Under the pieces are notes generated by a model. It was not told the DNA's origin. It was given only the letters and a program-made list of their open reading frames with translations, and made no database searches. 5,959 nt of DNA from Actinomycetes bacterium (lineage in GTDB: Bacteria; Actinomycetota; Aquicultoria; SURF-47; JAUUWJ01), in contig JAUUWJ010000049.1 in assembly GCA_030589175.1 (NCBI GenBank), positions 1-5,959 on the forward strand, in the 5' to 3' direction. A program made the position numbers and the translations under genes. This document shows positions 1-5,185 of this stretch, piece by piece. How positions within the stretch are numbered: the stretch's first letter is position 1; each line of letters starts with the position of its first letter.

Positions 1-1
1 T

Positions 2-454
2 TCCGAAGATGTCTTCCAAGAGTTACGTATCGGATTGTTCAAGGCTATTCGTGATTATAAGGCAGATAAGAACTTAGATTTCAAAGGATTTGCTGAGATT
101 TGCGTTGAGCGCCAGATTTTTTCAGCTATTAAGTGTGCAGCTGGCCCAAAACACACACCTTTACATAATTATTCTTTTTTAGAAACCCCAGAAAATTCTT
201 CTGAAAATGACAAGAGCTTAAGACCCCCGAATACTGTTAATGACCCTTTGCGAAAGCTCATTTTAAAGGAAGAACTCGTGACTGTATTATTGCGAATTAA
301 AGATCTCTCAATAATTGAAAGAAGAGCATTTCGCTTACTTATGCAGGGTGATTCTTACCAAGATATAGCTGTTAAAATGCAGCTGTCACATAAATCCATT
401 GACAACGCCCTGCAAAGAGCCCGCTTGAAATTGAAAGGCGAAAAAACTAATTAA
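2..454 (+). CDS. sigH: RNA polymerase sigma-H (Spo0H)-like sigma factor, 5' end cut by window
   Basis: This is an alternative sigma factor of the sigma-70 family that directs RNA polymerase to a subset of promoters; in Firmicutes sigma-H serves transition-phase and sporulation genes. The frame is open from base 2 and gives 150 residues before a TAA. The first residues (SEDVFQELRIGLFKAIRDY) match region 2.2, the core-binding helix, followed by the rest of region 2 (FAEICVERQIFSAIK). A linker of about 45 residues leads to region 4 at about residues 102-147, whose helix-turn-helix includes SYQDIA and KSIDNALQRARLKL; the KSIDNALQR string is characteristic of sigma-H. Compared with about 218 residues for the B. 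subtilis protein, roughly 65-70 N-terminal residues lie outside the window. A TTG at 35 is not the start, because homologous sequence continues upstream of it. No clear terminator follows. The family assignment is firm; the regulon in this organism is unknown. Confidence 0.9.
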   Translation, partial: SEDVFQELRIGLFKAIRDYKADKNLDFKGFAEICVERQIFSAIKCAAGPKHTPLHNYSFLETPENSSENDKSLRPPNTVNDPLRKLILKEELVTVLLRIKDLSIIERRAFRLLMQGDSYQDIAVKMQLSHKSIDNALQRARLKLKGEKTN

Positions 455-555
455 AAAATTATGTCAGTAATATAAACCAGACCATGAATTGTTTGTCAAA
501 GAGGGGTTTTCTCTCTCCTATAAGCAGATTGTTTTGAGTCTATGTCAATATGTTT

Positions 556-575
556 TTTGGGGTTTATACCCCAAA
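556..575. repeat. Perfect 8-bp hairpin with 4-nt loop
   Basis: The arms TTTGGGGT (556-563) and ACCCCAAA (568-575) pair perfectly around a TTAT loop. It lies about 100 bases after the sigma-factor stop. The T-rich stretch precedes the stem on the plus strand and no T-run follows it on either strand, so it is not a canonical intrinsic terminator. It could stabilise the 3' end of the sigma-factor transcript. Confidence 0.6.
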
Positions 576-680
576 CAAGCGGGTCATTTGTGTCTTAATA
601 AGTTTTTGGGTTTTTCAATCCCAATAAGTAAGTTGCGAAATCCCATCTGAGTAACATGTGCCTAAATGAGGTTGAATACG

Positions 681-700
681 CCTGCCTGCCGGCAGGCAGG
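681..700. repeat. Perfect 20-bp GC-rich palindrome
   Basis: The left arm CCTGCCTGCC is followed immediately by its exact reverse complement GGCAGGCAGG, with no spacer. The site is far more GC-rich than the flanking DNA. Similar CCTGCC/GGCAGG palindromes recur between genes in candidate-phylum genomes from groundwater; this is from memory and not checked here. The sequence itself shows only one copy in the window. Function is unknown; a dispersed repeat or a protein-binding site are both possible. Confidence 0.8.
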
Positions 701-769
701 GCTGCAAATTTGATGTTTGACCCAGCACTAACTTTTTCAAAGTAAGTGCTGGGGAGTTTCAAATTTAGC
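701..769. repeat. Long imperfect stem-loop
   Basis: The inner stem pairs 721-735 with 739-753 around a 3-nt loop, with one A/A mismatch (730/744); its core is CCCAGCACT against AGTGCTGGG. After an asymmetric internal loop the arms pair again, AAATTTGA (706-713) with TCAAATTT (759-766), and GCT (701-703) with AGC (767-769). It directly follows the 20-bp palindrome. The two-tier pairing suggests a structured RNA or a small non-coding mobile repeat. There is no T-run for intrinsic termination. Confidence 0.55.
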
Positions 770-792
770 CTATGAAATCGAAATTTAGGCCA

Positions 793-820
793 TAGTCACG
801 GAAGTGGGATTCGAACTTAC
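793..820 (-). other. tRNA 3'-end-like fragment (degenerate T-arm and acceptor strand)
   Basis: Read on the minus strand, 820 to 793 gives GTAAG, then TTCGAAT, then CCCAC, then TTCCGTG, A and CTA. This matches the order T-stem 5' strand, canonical 7-nt T-loop, T-stem 3' strand, 7-nt acceptor strand, discriminator base and a CCA-like end. GTGGG would pair perfectly with CCCAC; the GTAAG seen leaves two A/C mismatches. I could not find the matching acceptor 5' strand (about CACGGAA), D-arm or anticodon arm on the minus strand to the right, so it is not an intact tRNA gene. It may be a tRNA remnant, one side of an old integration site, or chance. Confidence 0.35.
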
Positions 821-918
821 TTATAAAAAAATGATACAAAACATAAAGGTTTTTACCTTTCAAACGTTTACTATTCGCGCAAGGGGCACAAAACCTGCTT
901 GTTAAAAAATCAAATATT

Positions 919-946
919 TAGACATTTTATATGGCTTAATTATTAG
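919..946 (+). promoter_or_regulatory. Candidate sigma-70-type promoter for the zinc-ribbon/glyQS operon
   Basis: TAGACA at 919-924 matches the -35 consensus at five of six positions, and TATTAG at 941-946 matches the -10 consensus at four of six, with a 16-bp spacer. The surroundings are AT-rich. Transcription would start near 953, about 40 bases before the ATG at 993. In AT-rich DNA such matches arise easily by chance, so this is only a candidate. Confidence 0.25.
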
Positions 947-992
947 CTGAGAACTACCAAATTCTATCAATTTTGTGTTAACTTTATTCTTG

Positions 993-2054
993 ATGAACTA
1001 TTGTCCAGGATGCCAGGAGCCACTAGAAACGGGCCAGGAAAAATGCCCGTTTTGCGGTTACGAATTAATTGCAACAAGAAATGAAGAAGAGGCGTCTGAA
1101 TCTCTCCTGCCTGATTCTGCCCAAAAGCCATTTTATAAAAGAGCGGCTTTTTTGGTTCCTCTGATAATCATTTTACTATTGTCAATCTTAGGTGCAGGTG
1201 GTGCTACCGGCTACATTTATTACCAGAAAAAGCAGGAGAAAGACACTGAAAAGAACTTAAAAACTGTTTGGATAGAAGTTAAGAATCGAAGTGAGCAGCT
1301 CTCAGACAGTCTGAATTCTGTTAAATATCCGAGTGACCTCGAAAATTTTGAAGGCGAGATAACAAGTTTTAGTGAGTTCTTAGCTGAGAAACAGACCGAA
1401 GTTATCAACTTGGAAGTAACTGAAAAATACGAAGACAATAAAGAGACATTATTAGCGGGTATCGAAAAATATAGTAAATATATCTACCTCTTGAAACTTA
1501 TTCTGCAAAAAGAAGCTGTCCAAGTAAAAAACGAAGATTATAGTAAAATAAGAAAAATCTCGGATGATGCCGAAGCGGCGACCTCTAAATTTGTAGCTGA
1601 AGCGAGTTTTATAGATGATGGTTTGTCTGAAAATGTTTTTAAGGCTATCAATAAGATAAAGACTTTGATCGAAAAGGTCAAAAAAGAAGAAGATACGAAA
1701 AAGAAGCAGAAACTGAAACAACAGCAAAGTACGGAAAAAAAGGAAGCAGAGAAAACAGTTCGCTCATTCGAGCAAGCGAGGATTAACCAAAGCGGAGCGG
1801 AGATGCGCCGGTATATCACGCCGGACTATGGAAAGGTATTCGATCCGGAAACTGAATTTGGCGTAACAGATGCTTACTTAATTGATTTTAAGATAACAAA
1901 GACTGAAGCTAAATCAGAGAAAGTTTATGAGATAAGCGGCGAAGAAGTCGGAAAAGACTTGACGGGAGAAAAATTTACAAATAAATGGTGGTTTAAGGTT
2001 ATTAAGTATGAAGGCGATTGGCTAATAGATAACAGAAAGCTACAAAACGAATGA
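993..2054 (+). CDS. Membrane-anchored zinc-ribbon protein of unknown function
   Basis: This predicted 353-residue protein starts with a short zinc ribbon: Cys4 and Cys7 (CPGC), then Cys18 and Cys21 (CPFC), a typical metal-binding pair of knuckles. An acidic linker leads to one strong transmembrane helix at about residues 51-77, with positive residues on both sides. A long charged, helix-rich segment follows (about 80-260), very rich in Lys and Glu near 225-256 and probably coiled-coil. A compact C-terminal domain (about 255-353) ends in [19 protein letters not shown], reminiscent of NTF2-like folds; that resemblance is an impression only. The zinc ribbon is most likely cytoplasmic and the rest extracytoplasmic. 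The ATG at 993 is preferred because it places the zinc ribbon at the N-terminus; an in-frame GTG at 975 would add six hydrophobic residues. Neither has an obvious Shine-Dalgarno. Its TGA overlaps the glyQ ATG (ATGA), implying translational coupling. I do not recognise a named family. Confidence 0.8.
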   Translation: MNYCPGCQEPLETGQEKCPFCGYELIATRNEEEASESLLPDSAQKPFYKRAAFLVPLIIILLLSILGAGGATGYIYYQKKQEKDTEKNLKTVWIEVKNRSEQLSDSLNSVKYPSDLENFEGEITSFSEFLAEKQTEVINLEVTEKYEDNKETLLAGIEKYSKYIYLLKLILQKEAVQVKNEDYSKIRKISDDAEAATSKFVAEASFIDDGLSENVFKAINKIKTLIEKVKKEEDTKKKQKLKQQQSTEKKEAEKTVRSFEQARINQSGAEMRRYITPDYGKVFDPETEFGVTDAYLIDFKITKTEAKSEKVYEISGEEVGKDLTGEKFTNKWWFKVIKYEGDWLIDNRKLQNE

Positions 2055-2818
2055 ACTTTCAACAGTTAGTTTTAAAACTTCAGCAGTACTGGTCGGATTA
2101 CGGTTGTCTTATTGTGCAACCGTATGATTTGGAAGTCGGGGCTGCTACATTTAGTCCTCAAACTTTTTTCCGCTCATTGGGCCCCGAACCGTACAATGTT
2201 GCCTACGTTCAACCGACCAGAAGGCCGACCGACGGCCGCTACGGAGAAAATCCCAACCGGCTTCAGCATTATTATCAATTCCAAGTCATATTAAAACCGG
2301 TTCCTGAAAACGTGCAGCAAGTCTATTTAGATAGCTTAAAATTTTTAGGGATCAATACAGAGGAGCACGATGTCCGTTTCGTTGAGGATGACTGGCAGTC
2401 TCCGACTTTAGGCGCCTGGGGGCTGGGTTGGGAAGTATGGCTGGATGGAATGGAAATAACTCAGTTTACTTACTTTCAACAAGTTGGCGGAATTGACTTA
2501 GAAGTAATTTCAGCTGAACTTACTTACGGTTTAGAGCGTATAGCTCTTTACATTCAGGACAAAGACAGCGTCTTTGATTTGAATTGGCTCGACGATATTA
2601 AGTATGCAGAGCTGCATAAAACGGCAGAGTATGAATGGAGCAAGTACAATTTCGACGAAGCCGATACCAAGATGCTTTTTTCTCTTTTCAAAAGCTACGA
2701 GCATGAAGCTAATAATCTACTAGATAAGTCTTTGCTTTTGCCTGCTTATGATTACACATTAAAAAGCTCTCATACTTTCAATCTTCTTGACGCCAGGGCA
2801 GCAATAAGTGTTAGTTAG
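2051..2818 (+). CDS. glyQ: Glycyl-tRNA synthetase alpha subunit, ending early at an in-frame TAG
   Basis: GlyQ is the catalytic class II subunit of the alpha2beta2 glycyl-tRNA synthetase; with GlyS it attaches glycine to tRNA-Gly in the cytoplasm. The match to the family is near continuous: [11 protein letters not shown] (21-31), the [18 protein letters not shown] stretch (42-59), the motif 2 region [18 protein letters not shown] (61-78), [20 protein letters not shown] (120-139), FQQVGG (142-147), the motif 3 segment GLERIALY (160-167), and [12 protein letters not shown] at 244-255. It starts within the upstream TGA (ATGA overlap), with only a weak Shine-Dalgarno, so reinitiation is likely. 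The product to the TAG has 255 residues, against about 290-300 for the family. The missing C-terminus is encoded in the same frame directly after the TAG, so this is an interrupted gene rather than a naturally short one. If the TAG is an error, or is read through, the true gene runs 2051-2926 with 291 codons. Confidence 0.93.
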   Translation: MNFQQLVLKLQQYWSDYGCLIVQPYDLEVGAATFSPQTFFRSLGPEPYNVAYVQPTRRPTDGRYGENPNRLQHYYQFQVILKPVPENVQQVYLDSLKFLGINTEEHDVRFVEDDWQSPTLGAWGLGWEVWLDGMEITQFTYFQQVGGIDLEVISAELTYGLERIALYIQDKDSVFDLNWLDDIKYAELHKTAEYEWSKYNFDEADTKMLFSLFKSYEHEANNLLDKSLLLPAYDYTLKSSHTFNLLDARAAISVS

Positions 2819-2926
2819 CGGCCGAGATTTATTGGCCGGGTCAGAGACTTGGCTCGAAAATGCGCTTCGATGTATGTAGATCAACGACAGGAAAAAGGCT
2901 TTCCGTTAGCTAGAGGTCAGCGTTAA
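2816..2926 (+). other. glyQ: In-frame amber codon plus preserved C-terminal tail of glyQ
   Basis: The TAG at 2816-2818 is codon 256 of the glyQ frame. Codons 257-291 continue without another stop to a TAA at 2924-2926. They read RPRFIGRVRDLARKCASMY, then VDQRQEKGFPLARGQR, which fits the family C-terminus (E. coli GlyQ ends with ISVTERQRYILRIRTL and later YYASREALGFPM). At the TAG position the family normally has Glu; GAG to TAG is one base change. The tail is undamaged and its TAA abuts the glyS ATG, as expected for a once-intact or still-functional operon. A sequencing or assembly error, a recent nonsense mutation, or amber readthrough would all explain it. No ATG lies early enough in the tail to restart translation usefully. 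Confidence 0.85.
2912..2917 (+). promoter_or_regulatory. Ribosome binding site candidate for glyS
   Basis: AGAGGT sits inside the end of the glyQ frame, ten bases before the glyS ATG at 2927. It includes GAGG, a partial Shine-Dalgarno core. It supports the 2927 start, which is also the only ATG upstream of the conserved GlyS N-terminus. Confidence 0.45.
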
Positions 2927-5065
2927 ATGATTATTAGTCGAACAACGAACAACGAACAACTAACAACTGACTTTCTACTGGAGATCGGAACTGAAGAGAT
3001 ACCGTCTGCCGATTTTAACCAGGCGATGGAGCAGCTCTACGTTTCTTTCATTGAACTAAAGGAGCTAAAACATTTCTCGTTCACAGATGAAAATGTAAGT
3101 GTTCTGGGGACTCCAAGGCGGCTTAGTGTCTTAATAAAAGACTTTCCCCGAAAACAAGACGATGTTATTAGCAAAAAAGTAAAAGGGCCACCGACTGAAT
3201 TTGCTTTTAAGGATAACAAACCTACAAAGGCGGCCCTTGGCTTTGCCAAAGCTCAAGGAGTCAAGGTAGACGATTTAAGAGTCGAGTCAACACAGAAGGG
3301 CGATTACCTGTTTGCTGTGACTACAAAACCGGGTGAGCCATCAGAAGTCGTGCTAAAAAGGGAACTCCCGGAATTAATTCTCTCGCTTGAATTCAAAAAA
3401 ACAATGCGCTGGGAAGACGATATACGTTTTATCCGGCCAATTCGCTGGATTGTAGCAATGCTGGGAAGTAAGGTTATAAAGTTCAAGCTGGGCTCACTTA
3501 CTGCTTCTAATATCTCTTACGGGCACCGTTTACTTTATCCCAAAGCGATAAAAATAAATAAAGCTTCTGATTACAAGCAGACAATGAGAAAAGCCAAAGT
3601 CGAGGTTGACCAAGAAGTGCGGGCAAGAACTATCGAGCGGTCCATGAAAAACCTTAAAAATGGCCGGGTGGATATGACTGACCCGAGAATTCAAGAAACA
3701 TTTTGCGAAGTTGTCAATTTAGTTGAGAAGCCTTCAACTTTAGTGGGAAATTTTGATAAGAAATTCTTAAAACTGCCGCAGAAAGTCGTAGAGACTGTTT
3801 TACAATCGCACCAGCGCTATTTTCCGATTCAGACTAAGGGCGGAACTAAAAAATTAACAAACTCTTTTTTAGTCGTTCATAACGGCGACCCCCAAAAAAA
3901 AGCATTAATACAGGGCGGACATGAAAAAGTAATACAGGCGAGGCTCGAAGACGGTGAGTTTTATTTCAAAGAAGACACTCGGCAAAAACTTAGCAGCCGC
4001 GTTTCTGCTTTAAATGGCATAGTATTTCACAAGCATCTGGGAACTTTGCTTGATAAAACAAAACGCTTGCAATTCTTAGTTAAAAAGATAGCTGAAAAAT
4101 TAGCTTTTTCCGAACAAGACACAAAAGTCGTAACTGAAGCCGCTAAGCTAGCCAAAGCCGATTTGCTGACTTCCATGGTAGGCGAATTTGATGAACTACA
4201 AGGTTTTATCGGAGCCGAATATGCTTTGCGAGAAGGAGTTTCAAAAAAAGTAGCAAATTCAATTGCCGAGCAGTATCTACCCAGACATGGCAAAGATGTA
4301 TTACCAAAGACAAAGAGCGGCGCTATTCTGAGTATTGCCGATAGGATCGATACGCTTTGCGCTTATATATCGATAGGATTAACACCGACTAGCACCGGTG
4401 ATCCTTATGCTTTGCGGCGCCAGGCAACCGGTATGATTGATATAATTCTTAGTTTCGGTTTCGATATCTCAATACCTTGGCTGGCAACAATTACGTATAA
4501 GAGGTTGGCTAAAGATTTTAAGCGTTTAGCCAAAGAAACCGAAGTTGTTTTGAAAACAACTCAGCTGGCTAAAGCACGTCTCGAGTTTCGCCTCTCCCAA
4601 ACTGGCATTGATTATGATATTATTAGATCGGTCGCCAAAACTGATACTGGGCGGCCGGTTGATTTTAAAGAACGAACTTTAGCATTACAATCTATTCGAA
4701 ACAGGGAAAATAAAGCACTCCAAGACATAATAACTGTTTGCAACAGAGCCTCTAGCATTGCTGACAAAAATTTCGGTACAAAAATCAATACGGATTTTCT
4801 AATTGAAAAAGAAGAAAAAGCTTTTTACAAGCTTTTGCTGAAAACGGAAAAGCAGTTAGATGAAGAGATTTTGAAAGGCAAGTACAAAGAAGCGATCAGG
4901 ACTCTTTCATCGTTGAAAAAAACAATAGATTTATTCTTTGATGAAGTTCTGGTAATGGTGAAAAAGAAAGAGCTAAGAAAGAACAGGCATGCGTTGTTGA
5001 ATCGTTTTGTTTTAGCTTGTTTGAGAGTGGCGGACTTGTCTGAAATAGTTAAGGATCAAACTTGA
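2927..5065 (+). CDS. glyS: Glycyl-tRNA synthetase beta subunit
   Basis: GlyS is the tRNA-recognition subunit that joins GlyQ in the alpha2beta2 enzyme. The 712-residue product is close to the usual 680-700. Family landmarks in order: FLLEIGTEEIP (16-26), LGTPRRLSVL (60-69), MRWEDD and FIRPIRWIVAMLG (160-180), YGHRLLYP (198-205), a VLQSHQRYFP stretch, HNGDPQKKALIQGGHEKV, the HD-like helical region with LAKADLLTSMVGEFDELQG (about 408-426), TSTGDPYALRRQATGMI (about 487-503), and a C-terminal DALR-type anticodon-binding domain (about 595-712) ending near RFVLACLRVADLSEI. The ATG directly follows the TAA of the full glyQ frame. About 15 extra residues (MIISRTTNNEQLTTD) precede the usual start region; they are encoded by a 7-bp tandem repeat and look like former spacer DNA captured into the frame. 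No ATG, GTG or TTG lies between 2927 and the conserved core. The TGA stop falls where the family ends, showing UGA is a stop here. Confidence 0.95.
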   Translation: MIISRTTNNEQLTTDFLLEIGTEEIPSADFNQAMEQLYVSFIELKELKHFSFTDENVSVLGTPRRLSVLIKDFPRKQDDVISKKVKGPPTEFAFKDNKPTKAALGFAKAQGVKVDDLRVESTQKGDYLFAVTTKPGEPSEVVLKRELPELILSLEFKKTMRWEDDIRFIRPIRWIVAMLGSKVIKFKLGSLTASNISYGHRLLYPKAIKINKASDYKQTMRKAKVEVDQEVRARTIERSMKNLKNGRVDMTDPRIQETFCEVVNLVEKPSTLVGNFDKKFLKLPQKVVETVLQSHQRYFPIQTKGGTKKLTNSFLVVHNGDPQKKALIQGGHEKVIQARLEDGEFYFKEDTRQKLSSRVSALNGIVFHKHLGTLLDKTKRLQFLVKKIAEKLAFSEQDTKVVTEAAKLAKADLLTSMVGEFDELQGFIGAEYALREGVSKKVANSIAEQYLPRHGKDVLPKTKSGAILSIADRIDTLCAYISIGLTPTSTGDPYALRRQATGMIDIILSFGFDISIPWLATITYKRLAKDFKRLAKETEVVLKTTQLAKARLEFRLSQTGIDYDIIRSVAKTDTGRPVDFKERTLALQSIRNRENKALQDIITVCNRASSIADKNFGTKINTDFLIEKEEKAFYKLLLKTEKQLDEEILKGKYKEAIRTLSSLKKTIDLFFDEVLVMVKKKELRKNRHALLNRFVLACLRVADLSEIVKDQT
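2939..2966 (+). repeat. 7-bp tandem repeat, four units, inside the glyS 5' end
   Basis: Three exact CGAACAA units (2939-2945, 2946-2952, 2953-2959) are followed by a CTAACAA unit (2960-2966). The array lies at the glyQ/glyS junction and is translated as RTTNNEQLTT, upstream of the first conserved GlyS residues. A related degenerate array with the same period lies upstream of ppdK (5125-5152). Confidence 0.8.
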
Positions 5066-5124
5066 TTATTACTTGTAGTAGTTTTGTGAATATTTTAGAG
5101 ATCATTAATTGTTTTTATGATTAT

Positions 5125-5152
5125 CGACAAACGAAAAACGATGAACGAATAA
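5125..5152 (+). repeat. Degenerate 7-bp tandem repeat, four units, upstream of ppdK
   Basis: The units CGACAAA, CGAAAAA, CGATGAA and CGAATAA follow each other without gaps and share the pattern CGANNAA. They lie in the 120-bp glyS-ppdK gap (5066-5185), in which I see no strong terminator or promoter. Only a weak AT-rich inverted repeat (ATCAT at 5101-5105 and ATGAT at 5117-5121) is otherwise visible. Period and consensus agree with the array at 2939-2966. Confidence 0.65.
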
Positions 5153-5175
5153 CGGTTCTTTAGGGTATATTAAGT

Positions 5176-5180
5176 GGAGG
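5176..5180 (+). promoter_or_regulatory. Shine-Dalgarno deciding the ppdK start
   Basis: GGAGG ends five bases before the ATG at 5186, a good spacing. A second GGAGG at 5191-5195 lies inside the gene, 14 bases before an in-frame ATG at 5210, which is too far to be efficient. The first pair is therefore preferred. Confidence 0.7.
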
Positions 5181-5185
5181 GATTC

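Larger units (their letters stand above)
455..992. other. Long intergenic region rich in inverted repeats
   Basis: I see no credible protein-coding gene in these roughly 540 bases on either strand. The region holds a hairpin at 556-575, a weaker one at 606-624 (TTGGG/CCCAA arms, 9-nt loop), the palindrome at 681-700, a long imperfect stem-loop at 701-769, and a near-direct repeat (aaatttagcctatg at 761-774 and aaatttaggccatag at 781-795). It also has a minus-strand tRNA-3'-end-like fragment at 793-820 and a small hairpin at 845-860 (AAAGGT/ACCTTT, TTTT loop). The right part, from about 820, is AT-rich and presumably carries the promoter for the downstream genes. None of the hairpins is followed by a T-run on the strand where a terminator would need it. 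I found no match by eye to tmRNA, SRP RNA, RNase P or a known riboswitch. Confidence 0.6.

Noticed and set aside
35..37. TTG start for the sigma factor
   Set aside because: Conserved region 2 residues (SEDVFQELRIG) are encoded in frame upstream of it to the window edge, so the gene begins outside the window.
556..575. Intrinsic terminator of the sigma-factor gene
   Set aside because: The stem is good but no T-run follows it on the plus strand; the T-run precedes the stem.
975..977. GTG start for the zinc-ribbon gene
   Set aside because: It would add MLTLFL before the natural MNYCPGC start and has no Shine-Dalgarno; the ATG at 993 is more plausible, though not proven.
793..992. tmRNA or intact tRNA gene on the minus strand
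   Set aside because: Only about 200 bases are available before coding sequence, and no acceptor 5' strand, D-arm or anticodon arm could be paired.
2052..5065. UGA=Gly code (Gracilibacteria/Absconditabacteria) as an explanation linked to the glycyl-tRNA synthetase genes
   Set aside because: The TGA codons ending the zinc-ribbon gene and glyS fall at natural gene ends, the latter exactly where the GlyS family ends. No internal in-frame TGA is seen, and the interrupting codon in glyQ is TAG.
5101..5121. Terminator after glyS
   Set aside because: Only a 5-bp AT-rich inverted repeat is present, with no GC stem.
5166..5171. TATATT as a -10 box for a ppdK promoter
   Set aside because: No acceptable -35 lies 16-18 bases upstream (GAACGA at 5143-5148), and transcription would start on top of the ribosome binding site.
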